Positions 27,663-36,513 of a DNA stretch of 54,939 bases are shown here, in pieces. Position 1 is the stretch's first letter. Every line of letters begins with the position of its first letter. The DNA lies in the NCBI GenBank assembly GCA_964470375.1, contig CAYYCP010000012.1, positions 1-54,939 on the forward strand, written 5' to 3'. Position numbers and translations under genes: made by a program. This stretch comes from CAYNQK01 sp964470375. GTDB lineage: Bacteria > Spirochaetota > Spirochaetia > Treponematales > JBGSOB01. A model generated the notes under the pieces. It saw only the letters and a list, made by a program, of their open reading frames with translations. It was not told where the DNA came from and did not search any database.

Positions 27663-28037
27663 TTATGCCTTCCACAGGCCGTGCAAATTGCAGTACTCGC
27701 GCACCTCGACAGAGGAAGCGTCCACGGCGAACTCGGCAACCGGGGCGTCGCCGGGCTTGAGGTACTTGCGCATGATGACCCCGCCGGCCCGAAGCTCGAT
27801 CCACTGGATATAGTGCTTCTCCTCCATGGGATGGGGCACCGATCCGACGCTCACCCGGAAGCCGCCCGGTATCTTCTCCAGCACCGGAACGTGCTTTTCC
27901 TTGGAGGCATCCACGGTGTTGACGCCCATGAGCTTCATGGGCTGGCCGCAACAGACGAGCTCGCCGGCGCCGCCGTTCAGCACCTCCACTACGTTCCCGC
28001 AGATCTCGCAGCGATAGACCTGGAATTTTTCAGCCAT
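27663..28037 (-). CDS. dfx: Desulfoferrodoxin (superoxide reductase, two-iron class)
   Basis: Reduces superoxide to hydrogen peroxide without producing oxygen, as anaerobes need. 124 residues. The N-terminal desulforedoxin domain binds a rubredoxin-like iron through YRCEICG and LVCCGQPM. The catalytic Fe(His4Cys) site is shown by EKHVPVLEK, VPHPMEEKHYIQWIEL and the C-terminal REYCNLHGLW. It lies 12 bases after rubrerythrin and before rubredoxin, which supply and use electrons in the same chain. Confidence 0.96.
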   Translation of the reverse strand: MAEKFQVYRCEICGNVVEVLNGGAGELVCCGQPMKLMGVNTVDASKEKHVPVLEKIPGGFRVSVGSVPHPMEEKHYIQWIELRAGGVIMRKYLKPGDAPVAEFAVDASSVEVREYCNLHGLWKA

Positions 28038-28049
28038 CTTTCCGCCTCC

Positions 28050-28628
28050 TCACCAATTTTCCGCCAGGACCTCGAAGTAGGCCTGGGGATGCGCGCAGGC
28101 TGGACATGCCTTGGGCGCCTCGGCCCCCTCATAGATGTAGCCGCAATTCAGGCATCGCCAGAGTATGGGCTTGTCTTTTTTGAATACCGTCCCGGCCTTG
28201 ATGTTGGCCATCATCTTCTCGTAACGCTTGGCGTGCTGGCGCTCAGCTACGGCGATAGCCTCGAAGACCTGGGCGATGGCATCAAAACCCTCCTCGCGGG
28301 CGATCTTGGCGAAGCCAGGGTACATCTCCTTCCACTCGTGGTTCTCCCCTGCCGCGGCAGCGGCTAGGTTCTCGGCAGTGCTGGAGCTGATGACACCGGC
28401 AGGGAATGCAGCGGTGATCTCCACCTCCCCGCCCTCCAGGAACTTGAAGAGGCGCTTGGCGTGCTCCTTTTCCTGGTCGGCCGTCTCTAGGAAGGCTAGA
28501 TAGATCTGGTGATACCCCTCGTCGCGGGCCTTGGAGGCCCAAAAAGTGTACTTGTTGCGGGCCTGCGACTCTCCTGCGAAGGCGGTCAGGATATTTTTCT
28601 CCGTGCGGGTTCCCTTGAGACTATTCAT
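28050..28628 (-). CDS. rbr: Rubrerythrin
   Basis: Peroxide reductase, 192 residues. The N-terminal four-helix bundle carries the di-iron ligands (FAGESQARNKY, ADQEKEHAKRLF, AVAERQHAKRY). The C-terminal rubredoxin-like iron site has CLNCGYIY and CPACAHPQAYF. It is the first gene of the operon rbr-dfx-rubredoxin-small protein; its promoter is at 28695-28723. It removes the peroxide that dfx generates. Confidence 0.96.
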   Translation of the reverse strand: MNSLKGTRTEKNILTAFAGESQARNKYTFWASKARDEGYHQIYLAFLETADQEKEHAKRLFKFLEGGEVEITAAFPAGVISSSTAENLAAAAAGENHEWKEMYPGFAKIAREEGFDAIAQVFEAIAVAERQHAKRYEKMMANIKAGTVFKKDKPILWRCLNCGYIYEGAEAPKACPACAHPQAYFEVLAENW

Positions 28629-28694
28629 GGAGGCCTCCTAACGTTCTTTATGGCATGCGCTCCCTCTCCCGAGGGAACCGGAACCGATTGCCTA

Positions 28695-28723
28695 ATAGTA
28701 CTTGATCCGCGCAAAAATGGCAA
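28695..28723 (-). promoter_or_regulatory. Promoter of the rubrerythrin operon
   Basis: On the minus strand TTGCCA (28723-28718), a 17-base spacer and TACTAT (28700-28695), about 70 bases before the rbr start. No clear PerR or Fur box was seen in the leader. Confidence 0.6.
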
Positions 28724-28788
28724 ATTCGCTGTAACCCCGGCCTTGGCCCGTACATTGCCCGCATGGTACATTCCACGCGGAGAAGCTG

Positions 28789-29790
28789 ATGAATCGATTC
28801 TTGCCTATTTTTGCGGCACTGGCCCTCTTCGCCGGCGCCCAGGACCTGCCCGACGGCTTGTACGCCCGCATCGCCACCGATAAAGGCGATATCATCCTGC
28901 GCCTGGAGTACGAGAAAGCCCCCCTGACGGTGTGCAACTTCGTCGGTCTCGCAGAGGGCAGCTTGGGCGGCCTCAAGGGCAAGCGCTACTACGATGGCCT
29001 GTCATTCCACAGGGTAGTTCCCAATTTCATGATCCAGGGCGGTGACCCCACCGGCACGGGGCGGGGCGGACCGGGCTATAAATTCGAAGACGAGACCGAT
29101 ACAGGCCTCAAGCACGATAGACCCGGCACCCTCTCCATGGCCAATTCGGGCGCCAACACCAACGGGAGTCAATTTTTCATCACCCATGTCTCTACGCCCT
29201 GGTTGGACGGAAAACACAGCGTTTTTGGTTACGTGGTGTCCGGCCAGGAGGTGGTCAACGCCATCCGCCAGGGAGATCTCATGCGCTCGGTGAGCATCAT
29301 CCGCGTCGGCGCCGCGGCCAAGGCCTTCAAATCCGACCAAAGGGCCTTTCAAGCCTATCAGCAGGCGCTGCGCGACAGGCGCGCGGAGGCTTCCCGGCGA
29401 AGGCTCGCCGCCCAGAAGGCGGAAATTTCCCAGCGCTGGCCTGGCCTGGAATACGGCAAGGACGGCCTGGGGGTGAAGGTGGTCAAGCCCGGTCAGGGTT
29501 CAAAGCCCCAGATCGGCGAAACCGTCTCCATCCTCTACAAGGGCATGTTGTCCAGCGGGAAGGTGTTCGACTCCAGCACGGCCCACGGGAACACGCCCAT
29601 CAAATTCCGCATCGGCGCCAGGGAGGTGATCGCCGGCTTTGAACTTTCCGCAAGGGACATGCGCCCCGGCGAAAAGCGCCTGGTGGTCATACCTCCGGAC
29701 AAGGCCTATGGCGACTCAGGCGCCGGCGATGCTATACCGCCAGGCTCCTACCTCATCTTCGAGCTGGAGCTGACGGCCGTGTCTAGGTAG
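28789..29790 (+). CDS. Exported double immunophilin: cyclophilin-FKBP fusion
   Basis: 333 residues with a signal peptide (FLPIFAALALFAGA). Residues about 25-185 are a cyclophilin: FHRVVPNFMIQGGDPTGTG has the catalytic Arg and its Phe/Met/Gln partners, GSQFFITH and WLDGKHSVFG follow, with the Trp that confers cyclosporin binding. A charged helical linker (about 186-220) leads to an FKBP domain (about 235-333) with VFDSSTAHG, FRIGAREVIAGFE and AYGDSGAG. Both are prolyl isomerases, so this is a two-activity folding factor, probably periplasmic. Such cyclophilin-FKBP fusions are known in Treponema and a few other lineages. It ends overlapping the convergent ricT gene by eight bases. Confidence 0.93.
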   Translation: MNRFLPIFAALALFAGAQDLPDGLYARIATDKGDIILRLEYEKAPLTVCNFVGLAEGSLGGLKGKRYYDGLSFHRVVPNFMIQGGDPTGTGRGGPGYKFEDETDTGLKHDRPGTLSMANSGANTNGSQFFITHVSTPWLDGKHSVFGYVVSGQEVVNAIRQGDLMRSVSIIRVGAAAKAFKSDQRAFQAYQQALRDRRAEASRRRLAAQKAEISQRWPGLEYGKDGLGVKVVKPGQGSKPQIGETVSILYKGMLSSGKVFDSSTAHGNTPIKFRIGAREVIAGFELSARDMRPGEKRLVVIPPDKAYGDSGAGDAIPPGSYLIFELELTAVSR

Positions 29791-30814
29791 CCGGGGTTTC
29801 CGGCAGGACCATCCAGCGGCCGTCCTCGCCGCGCTTGAAGCGCCGCGCCGGCAGCTTCACCACACGGCCGTCCTCCCCGGACAGGCGTACCAGTGACCTG
29901 AGCACGTTGATCTCAGTGACCTTGAAGGTGCCTCCCTCATAGCCTATTTTCGCGCCCTCAGAGGGCAGGCCGCGGCGCTCGTCCCGGTAGAGCTGGGACT
30001 CGTATGCCAGGCAGCACAGAAGGCGCCCGCATGGTCCCGATATCTTCATCGAGTTGAGCGAAAGATTTTGATCCTTGGCCATCTTGATGGACACGGCGTT
30101 GAGCTTGTCGGTGACATGATGACAGCAGAAGACCCGCCCGCACACCCCCAGCCCGCCCAGCACACGGGCCTCGTCGCGCACACCTATCTGGCGCAGCTCG
30201 ATACGGGTCTTGAAGTGCGAGACCAGGTCCTTTACCAGCTCCCGGAAATCCACCCTGGCCTCGGCGGTGAAGAAAAAGAGGATTTTAGGCTCATCCATGA
30301 GGTAGTGGGCTGAGACGAGCTTCATCTGCATATTCCGCCCGAGGATGCGCTCCTGGCAGATCCGGAAAGCCTCTTTCTCCTTGATGGCCATAGCCTTACG
30401 ACGTTCGATATCTTCCTTTGTGGCCACCCGCTCAATCTTAAGGATGTCCTCCGAGCCGACGTGCCCCTGACTGTTGACCGCTCCAAGAATACGGCCTATG
30501 TCGCGGCCATACCGCGTCATCACCACCACATGGCTGGATACCGCGTAGTCCGTTTGTGGATCGGCTTCAACCAGGTGAGTCTCGCTCGAGTGGAGAATTT
30601 TGATCCTGAAGATACGCCCCCCCGTAGTCGAGGGTGTACCCGCTTGCGAGATATGGCCTTCTGAGGAAGCGGCGCCTTCCTCATCCCCCGCGCCCTCGTC
30701 TTCCTCTGTGTACTCAAGGGTGTCAGAGGAGTCCGCGGATATTGAGTCCTCGGGACCGTCTTCCAGGCTGCCCACGTCATCATCAGCCGTTTCCCGACCG
30801 GTATCTTCCTGCAT
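29783..30814 (-). CDS. ricT: PSP1-domain protein RicT (YaaT)
   Basis: 343 residues. The first 85 are acidic and low-complexity. The PSP1 core follows (HLVEADPQTDYAVSSHVVVM, then MKLVSAHYLMDEPKILFFFT). Six or more Cys lie in LGVCGRVFCCHH and GPCGRLLCCLAYE, matching the [4Fe-4S] ligands of B. subtilis RicT. There, RicA-RicF-RicT form an RNA-processing regulator that guides RNase Y. RicA and RicF are not in this window. It is the last gene of the M23-bactofilin-yaaR-ricT operon, ten bases after yaaR. Confidence 0.9.
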   Translation of the reverse strand: MQEDTGRETADDDVGSLEDGPEDSISADSSDTLEYTEEDEGAGDEEGAASSEGHISQAGTPSTTGGRIFRIKILHSSETHLVEADPQTDYAVSSHVVVMTRYGRDIGRILGAVNSQGHVGSEDILKIERVATKEDIERRKAMAIKEKEAFRICQERILGRNMQMKLVSAHYLMDEPKILFFFTAEARVDFRELVKDLVSHFKTRIELRQIGVRDEARVLGGLGVCGRVFCCHHVTDKLNAVSIKMAKDQNLSLNSMKISGPCGRLLCCLAYESQLYRDERRGLPSEGAKIGYEGGTFKVTEINVLRSLVRLSGEDGRVVKLPARRFKRGEDGRWMVLPETPAT

Positions 30815-30823
30815 ACAATGCTC

Positions 30824-31345
30824 CTATCTGATGAGGTCCACGAGGAGGCCGCGAATCTCGTCCAGCCTCCGAAGGATCTCCAATTGGTCGCGTTGGCGCC
30901 TGAGTATCTCGGCCGCCAGGGACTCGAGTTTGGCGTCAATGATACGGACGATAGTATATTTCTTGCGTTTCTTGAAGCCCGATCCAGTGGCGCGCTCCTC
31001 AGTGCGGTAGGAGTCCCTCACGACCTTGGCCATGAAGCGCCTGACGGCGTCCTTGTATGCCATCACCTGGGCTATGCCCGGATCGGCCTTGAGTTCCTCG
31101 CCGGCGACCGTAACCGCATCCAGGAGTTCGCTGAGGGCCTGACCTTCGTCGACCCCCTCCAGGCCCGAGGGGCCGGGCCCGCCCTCCTCAATGCCCCGAC
31201 TTCCCTCATCGCGTGAAAAAAGGCTTCGAAAGCGTCCCCTGGCTCCTTTGGCGGCCGCCTTGCTGGGTGTCTTGGGGGCAGCCGGTTTCAGAAATCCGGC
31301 TCCCAGAGCGCTTATTCTAGGGTCTGGACCCTCTACTTTGTCCAT
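30824..31345 (-). CDS. yaaR: YaaR/DUF327 family protein
   Basis: 173 residues. A disordered basic N-terminus is followed by a helical DUF327 core (ALSELLDAVTVAGEELKADP, then KDAVRRFMAKVVRDSY and KKRKKYTIVRIIDAKLESLA). In Firmicutes yaaR sits next to yaaT (ricT), and the same pairing is kept here. Its start overlaps the bactofilin gene by 13 bases. Biochemical function is not known. Confidence 0.85.
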   Translation of the reverse strand: MDKVEGPDPRISALGAGFLKPAAPKTPSKAAAKGARGRFRSLFSRDEGSRGIEEGGPGPSGLEGVDEGQALSELLDAVTVAGEELKADPGIAQVMAYKDAVRRFMAKVVRDSYRTEERATGSGFKKRKKYTIVRIIDAKLESLAAEILRRQRDQLEILRRLDEIRGLLVDLIR

Positions 31346-31803
31346 TTCCGCGTATCTTCATATGAACGCCGCCAACGCGGATCTGCCAAGGACTCGCGCG
31401 CGCCCACCGGTATTCCGCCGTGGGCAGCCATGAAGGCCTCCAGGGCCTTGCCGATGTCCTCGTTCCGCCCGGCGACACGGCAGTCACCATGGATGACGGC
31501 TGATGCATCCAAGCGCAGGCGGGGGGCGAAAATATCTCCCACCACCATCGCCCCGGGGAGGAGCTCAACCAGCTCGCTGGCGTACAGGGCACCCTTCACG
31601 ATGCCGCCCACCACCACCATCCTGGCCTTTATCGGCCCCTCGCAGCGTGCGTCTCTGGAAATGACCACGGCACCGTCTGTTATCAGGGAGCCGCTCAGGT
31701 AACCCTCGATCCGCACCAGGCCGCTCGTCTGCAGATGGCCTACGAAGGCCGAACCTGGGCCTAGGATCGAATTGAGGATCGATGCGCCATCATTTCCGGA
31801 CAT
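31333..31803 (-). CDS. Bactofilin
   Basis: 156 residues. The central part (about 20-115) is a right-handed beta-helix of short hydrophobic repeats, for example GLVRIEGYLSGSLITDGAVV, then CEGPIKARMVVVGGIVKGAL and HGDCRVAG, which polymerises without nucleotide. Tails are polar. Bactofilins position wall enzymes in Helicobacter, Leptospira and Myxococcus, and pairing with an M23 peptidase, as directly upstream here, is a recurrent arrangement. It likely scaffolds that peptidase in cell-shape control. Confidence 0.93.
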   Translation of the reverse strand: MSGNDGASILNSILGPGSAFVGHLQTSGLVRIEGYLSGSLITDGAVVISRDARCEGPIKARMVVVGGIVKGALYASELVELLPGAMVVGDIFAPRLRLDASAVIHGDCRVAGRNEDIGKALEAFMAAHGGIPVGARESLADPRWRRSYEDTRKWTK

Positions 31804-31818
31804 GCGGGCTCCGCGCTG

Positions 31819-32856
31819 TCAGAGGTTGCCTGCGGGGGAGTCCGCCCCGGGCTTGGGCCTGTTCAGGTACTTGAGGGGATCGACAACGTCGGTGCCTAGG
31901 TGGATCTCGTAATGCAGGTGGGCGGCCGTAGTCAGGCCGGTGTTGCCCAGATAGCCGATGAGCTGGCCTTGCTGCACCTTCTGGCCCTTGCTTACCCGCA
32001 TGCTCTGGAGGTGGGCGTAGCGAGTATAGAAACCGAACTGATGCTTGATGGTGATGAAATTACCGTAACTGGCCTCGAAGCCGGCCTGGATGACCTCTCC
32101 GTCGGCCGTGGCGCAGATGGGATCGCCTATGCCCCGTGTATTGATATCAAGCCCCTTATGGATATACCACATGTTTGTGAAGGGATTCTTATTCTGCCCG
32201 AAATACATGGACACCAATCCCTGTCCGCTTTTCACCGGCCAGATGGTGGGTATGGAGTTCAGGGCGTTCTTGGAGCCGTAGAGCTGTCCCAGGAGCTTGA
32301 CCTGTTCGGTGGAGCGTTCCAGGAAATCCGTCATGTCTTCGATCTCAGAGATCTCCTTGAGCTTGCCATCGACTGTCTGGGAGCTGGGGAAGAAGGAAGC
32401 CAGGTCGCCTGTGCCGACCGGCCCCGTGGAGGAGGAACCCTGGATGCCTACGGCCCCCAGGGTCTCGGCCAGCGTGGCCTCGAACTTCTTGGCCGCCTTG
32501 ACCAGGCGGGAGGTGTTGTCGCGCATGGCATCCAGAGTGGACTGAGTCTCCTTGAGATCAACGGAAGCTGAGGCCAGGCGGTCGGCGACGCCACCCAGAT
32601 TGTAAACGCTGGCCAGAAGGCCTACTGCGCCGGCGACTGCGAGGATGAGGAGCCCGGCCAGGGCGAAGCGCGTCAACCGAATGTTGATCGATTTCTTCTC
32701 GGAGTGGGGCACCAGCATAATGGTGATTTTCTGGTTCCCGGAGCGGAAAAAGGAACGCAAGAAGCGGGATAGGGAACGGCCCCCTTGATCAGCCGCGTAG
32801 ACCCCGCGGCGGTAGAGGCGTTTTTCCATGTCCTTATAACGCTTCAGGGTCGACAT
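31819..32856 (-). CDS. Membrane-anchored M23 peptidase
   Basis: 345 residues. A basic cytoplasmic N-terminus (about 60 residues) precedes one membrane helix (LAGLLILAVAGAVGLLASVY). A coiled-coil stretch (about 95-205) precedes the LytM domain (about 215-330), which has all zinc and catalytic residues: HKGLD, YAHL, HLHYE. It should cleave peptidoglycan cross-links from the inner-membrane side. It heads the operon with bactofilin, which probably organises it through the cytoplasmic N-terminus. The promoter is at 32893-32921. Confidence 0.92.
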   Translation of the reverse strand: MSTLKRYKDMEKRLYRRGVYAADQGGRSLSRFLRSFFRSGNQKITIMLVPHSEKKSINIRLTRFALAGLLILAVAGAVGLLASVYNLGGVADRLASASVDLKETQSTLDAMRDNTSRLVKAAKKFEATLAETLGAVGIQGSSSTGPVGTGDLASFFPSSQTVDGKLKEISEIEDMTDFLERSTEQVKLLGQLYGSKNALNSIPTIWPVKSGQGLVSMYFGQNKNPFTNMWYIHKGLDINTRGIGDPICATADGEVIQAGFEASYGNFITIKHQFGFYTRYAHLQSMRVSKGQKVQQGQLIGYLGNTGLTTAAHLHYEIHLGTDVVDPLKYLNRPKPGADSPAGNL

Positions 32857-33177
32857 ATCTCTCGCTGGAACAGATGATACCGAGTCGATGCGATTTTATA
32901 CCCATGCCCTGCCTTTGTCAAATTCTTCCCCAGTCCATCGATCTTCCCAAGAAAAGCAAATATATACCGGGAAAAGAGAAAGCTTTTGCCGATAATAATC
33001 GGTGTAGGCGTCAGCATTGTAAAAGAGCAGATGGATGGATTGGCAGCCCTATCGGGCGCCGGTATACTCAGCGCTGGCGCCATCTCGGGGTTTCCGTGAG
33101 GGCGGCCCCGTCCAGCGAACGCGGCGGCGCGCCTGAGCGGCCCCGCTGAGGAATGAAGGACGAGCGACGGAGAGAAC
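32857..33177. promoter_or_regulatory. Divergent intergenic region
   Basis: 321 bases between the M23 operon (minus) and the MBL-fold gene (plus). Bases 32893-32921 carry the minus-strand promoter. The plus-strand side has a GGAGAG ribosome site at 33170 before ATG 33178. No ORF or other repeat is supported. Confidence 0.6.
32893..32921 (-). promoter_or_regulatory. Strong promoter of the M23-bactofilin operon
   Basis: On the minus strand a perfect TTGACA (32921-32916), a 17-base spacer and TAAAAT (32898-32893), 37 bases before ATG 32856. Confidence 0.8.
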
Positions 33178-34020
33178 ATGCCGGATTCCGCGGTACCCAG
33201 CCTGTCCCTCGAAAACAACGGCCACCTAGGCATCACTTTCATCGGGGCCGGCAGCGCTTTCTCCAAACGCTATTACCAGACCAACCCCCTGATCGTTAAG
33301 GGCCGAACCCACCTCATGGTGGACATAGGCACGCGCGCCCCGGAGGCCCTGGCCCGCCTGGGCCTGCCGGTCACCAAACTTGAGAATTTCTTCATCACCC
33401 ACTGCCACGCCGACCATATCGGGGGCTTGGAAGAAGTCATGCTCATGGGCCGCTACTTCAGCAAGAAAAAGCCCAACATCATCATCGACAAGGACTTCCA
33501 GAAGCATCTCTGGCAGAACTCCCTGCGCGGCGGCTGCGCCTTCAATGAGGAGCATGAAGGCCGTCCTCTTGAATTCGAGGATTTCTGGGTGCCCATCCGA
33601 CCCAAGCCCGTCAAGGACTCGCCGCGCCTGAGCCGGGCCAGTCTGGGCGGGCAGCTCGACCTCACCATTTTCCGCACCAAGCACATACCGGACACGGCCG
33701 TCGGCTGGGAGGACTCATCCTTCTCCTACGGCCTCATCATAGACGGTAAGGTGCTCTTCACCGGGGATACCCGCTATGACCCAGAGATGATCCTTGATTT
33801 CGACGCCCAATACCACTTCAAGGCCATTTTCCACGACTGCCAGCTCTTCACCGGCGGCGTGCACGCCTCCCTGGACGAGCTCTCGGGCCTACCGGATGAC
33901 ATCAAGCGCCGCATTTATCTTGTACACTACCAGGACTCGGCCGAGTCCCGCCTGGAAGAGATCATGCAGCGGGGCTTCGCCGGCTTGGTCCGCGAATGGC
34001 AGGAATACCGCTTCGACTGA
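33178..34020 (+). CDS. MBL-fold metal-dependent hydrolase
   Basis: 280 residues. The domain has a G-S/G-A-F strand (GITFIGAGSAF), HCHADHIGG (HxHxDH metal motif), the later metal Asp in LFTGDTRYDP and HDCQLFTGG. The layout is that of RNase Z-like and cyclic-nucleotide phosphodiesterase-like beta-lactamase folds. No flap domain for tRNA is visible, so tRNase Z is not claimed. Cleavage of a phosphodiester is the best guess; with two cyclases in the window a cAMP phosphodiesterase is possible, without evidence. ATG 33178 follows GGAGAG. Confidence 0.85.
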   Translation: MPDSAVPSLSLENNGHLGITFIGAGSAFSKRYYQTNPLIVKGRTHLMVDIGTRAPEALARLGLPVTKLENFFITHCHADHIGGLEEVMLMGRYFSKKKPNIIIDKDFQKHLWQNSLRGGCAFNEEHEGRPLEFEDFWVPIRPKPVKDSPRLSRASLGGQLDLTIFRTKHIPDTAVGWEDSSFSYGLIIDGKVLFTGDTRYDPEMILDFDAQYHFKAIFHDCQLFTGGVHASLDELSGLPDDIKRRIYLVHYQDSAESRLEEIMQRGFAGLVREWQEYRFD

Positions 34021-34095
34021 GAGCGCTTCAACGGGCTTGCCGCTCAGGCTGGGCTTGGGTATTTTCTAGAACACACCAACTACTAGGAGCAGCCA

Positions 34096-35991
34096 ATGGC
34101 TACCCATGAATTTCAAACCGAGGTCAAGGACCTCCTCCAGCTCATCATACATTCGCTCTACTCGCACAAGGAGATCTTCCTGCGCGAGCTGGTCTCCAAT
34201 GCCTCCGACGCCCTGGACAAGCTCAAGTACCTGACCGTGACGGATGAAGCCTTCAAGGGCCTGGAATTCGAGCCGCGCATCGACATCCGATTCGACGAGG
34301 AGGCTAAACTCCTGAGCGTGGCTGACGACGGTATAGGCATGAGCGCGGCCGAGCTGACCGAAAACCTGGGCACCATAGCCCGTTCCGGCACGCGCCGCTT
34401 CCTTGAAAGCCTCGGCGCGGAAGCCCGCAAGGATTCCAACCTGATCGGTCAATTCGGTGTGGGCTTTTACTCGGCCTTCATGGTAGCCGACCGCATAGAG
34501 GTATACAGCCGCAAGGCCGGCCAGGCCGCCCTCAACCGCTGGTCATCCGAAGGCAAGGGCTCCTTCGACGTGGATGAGGTGGATCCGGCGACCCTGCCCG
34601 CGTCGGCCTTCCCGCCTGCCGCTCAGGGCAGCACCATCGTCCTGCATTTGAACGAAGAGGGCCGGGAGTATGCCTCGCGCTGGGCCATCCAAGACATCGT
34701 CCGCAAGTACTCCAACCACATCGCCTTCCCCATCTGGCTGCACTGGCAGGATCAGGAATACGACAACCAGGGCAAGAAAAAGGGAAAGCCCAAGCCCATG
34801 AGCGAGCAGATCAACAGCGCCAACGCCCTCTGGCGCCGCCCCAAGTCCGAGCTCACCGAAAAGGATTACGAGGAATTCTATAAATCCATCTCGCATGACG
34901 ACGACGAGCCCCTGCACTATATCCATACCCACGCCGAGGGCAGTCTGGAGTATTCCACGCTATTCTACTTTCCCAAAAAAGCGCCCTTCGATTTGTATTA
35001 TGCTGATTACCGCCCGGGGGTGAAGTTGTATGTGCGGCGGGTCTTCATCACCGACGATGACAAGGATCTCTTACCGCCCTACCTGCGCTTCGTGCGCGGT
35101 GTGATTGATTCGGAAGACCTGCCTCTCAACGTCAGCCGCGAGATCCTCCAGCGCAACAAGATCCTGGTGAACATCCGCCAAGCCTCGGTGAAAAAAATCC
35201 TCGGCGAGATTAAAACCATGGCCGAGTCCAACCCGGCCAAGTACGCGGAGTTCATAAAGGAATTCAACCGGCCCCTCAAGGAGGGCCTGTTCTCGGACTT
35301 CATGAACCGCGAGGCCCTGCTGGAAGTGGTGCGATTCAAGAGCAGCTCTGTCGATGGCCTGGTCTCCCTGGCCGACTACAAATCCCGCATGAAAGAAGGC
35401 CAAAAGGCCGTGTACTACCTGACCGGCGCCGACGAAGCCCGCCTGCGCGCCTCGCCCCTCCTGGAGGCCTATCGGAAGCAGGGTATCGAGGTCCTGCTGA
35501 TGGACGACGAGATAGACGCCATAGTGGTGCCCTCCCTGGGGCGCTATGGAGACCTGGAGCTCAAACCGATCAATCAGAGCGGGGCCGATGAGGACCTGGG
35601 CATCAAGGAGGACAAGGCCGTCCAGCACGATTTCAAAGAGACCGCCGCGCGCCTAGCCAAGGCCCTGGGGGACGAGGTCAAGGATGTGCGTGTCTCCGCG
35701 CGGCTGTCCGATTCGCCCTCCTGCCTGGTGTCCGACAAGGACGATCCCGGCTTCCAGGTACGTGAGATGATGCGCGCCATGGGTCAGCGGGACGTACCGG
35801 AGGTCAAACCTATACTGGAGATCAACCCATCCCACCCCCTCGTCCTTAAGGCCAAGGATACCTCGGACGAGGCAGCCCTGGCCGACATCGCCCAGATCCT
35901 CCTAGTTCAGGCCAGGCTGGTGGAGGGCTTGGCGCCCCGGGACCCGGCCGATTTCGTCCGTCGCCTCAATCGTCTCATCTCGGGAACCTGA
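34096..35991 (+). CDS. htpG: Chaperone HtpG (Hsp90)
   Basis: 631 residues, full length. The GHKL ATP domain is clear: LYSHKEIFLRELVSNASDAL, DDGIGMSAAEL, GTIARSGTRRFLE, then GQFGVGFYSAFMVADRI. The middle domain has YVRRVFITDDDKDLLPPYLR and the gamma-phosphate Arg region NVSREILQ. The dimerisation domain ends in RRLNRLI. It folds and remodels client proteins in the cytoplasm using ATP. An AGGAG site precedes ATG 34096. No HrcA/CIRCE operator is visible upstream. arfB follows after 39 bases. Confidence 0.98.
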   Translation: MATHEFQTEVKDLLQLIIHSLYSHKEIFLRELVSNASDALDKLKYLTVTDEAFKGLEFEPRIDIRFDEEAKLLSVADDGIGMSAAELTENLGTIARSGTRRFLESLGAEARKDSNLIGQFGVGFYSAFMVADRIEVYSRKAGQAALNRWSSEGKGSFDVDEVDPATLPASAFPPAAQGSTIVLHLNEEGREYASRWAIQDIVRKYSNHIAFPIWLHWQDQEYDNQGKKKGKPKPMSEQINSANALWRRPKSELTEKDYEEFYKSISHDDDEPLHYIHTHAEGSLEYSTLFYFPKKAPFDLYYADYRPGVKLYVRRVFITDDDKDLLPPYLRFVRGVIDSEDLPLNVSREILQRNKILVNIRQASVKKILGEIKTMAESNPAKYAEFIKEFNRPLKEGLFSDFMNREALLEVVRFKSSSVDGLVSLADYKSRMKEGQKAVYYLTGADEARLRASPLLEAYRKQGIEVLLMDDEIDAIVVPSLGRYGDLELKPINQSGADEDLGIKEDKAVQHDFKETAARLAKALGDEVKDVRVSARLSDSPSCLVSDKDDPGFQVREMMRAMGQRDVPEVKPILEINPSHPLVLKAKDTSDEAALADIAQILLVQARLVEGLAPRDPADFVRRLNRLISGT

Positions 35992-36030
35992 GGCCTTGAC
36001 CCTCGGGGCGATTTGAAGGATCGTCCCGGC

Positions 36031-36459
36031 ATGGACAGGCAGCTGCTGCGCGCTTGGCTGGAGGAGGACGCCGAGACCCGCTTCTCGCGCTCCTCCGGGC
36101 CGGGCGGCCAGAACGTCAACAAGCTCAACACCAAGGCGGCCCTCTTCGCGCCCCTTGCCCTGGCCCCCGGCCTGAGCGAGGAAGAGCGGGCCCTTGCCAT
36201 GGAAAGGCTTTCAGGCCGCCTGGCCGATGGCGGGGTCCTGATAGTGCAGGTCCAGGACAGCCGCAGCCAGGCCCGCAACCGTGAATTAGCCGTTGAACGA
36301 GCCCTGGCCATCATCGAGGGCGCCCTGAGGAGGCAGAAACCGCGCAAGCCCACCAAACCGAGCCGGGCCGCCCGCGAGCGCCGCATGCTCACCAAGCACC
36401 TTGTCAAGGAAAAGAAAAGCCGGCGTTCATCGGCCGGCCTTCAGTGGGGAGAGGACTGA
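36031..36459 (+). CDS. arfB: Peptidyl-tRNA hydrolase ArfB (YaeJ)
   Basis: 142 residues from ATG 36031; a TTG at 36013 would add six residues. SRSSGPGGQNVNKLNTKAAL carries the GGQ loop that hydrolyses peptidyl-tRNA on stalled ribosomes. The C-terminal tail is basic (PRKPTKPSRAARERRML, KHLVKEKKSRR), and in ArfB this tail enters the empty mRNA channel. No codon-recognition domain is present, which excludes RF1 and RF2. It rescues ribosomes on non-stop mRNA. Likely cotranscribed with htpG. Confidence 0.92.
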   Translation: MDRQLLRAWLEEDAETRFSRSSGPGGQNVNKLNTKAALFAPLALAPGLSEEERALAMERLSGRLADGGVLIVQVQDSRSQARNRELAVERALAIIEGALRRQKPRKPTKPSRAARERRMLTKHLVKEKKSRRSSAGLQWGED

Positions 36460-36513
36460 GGAACATATAGTCCGAGCGGGCGCCTTTCGGGTTGTCGGGG
36501 CGTATGCGCCGGT

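Noticed and set aside
28629..28694. PerR/Fur box before rubrerythrin
   Set aside because: No convincing inverted repeat of that type was found in the leader.
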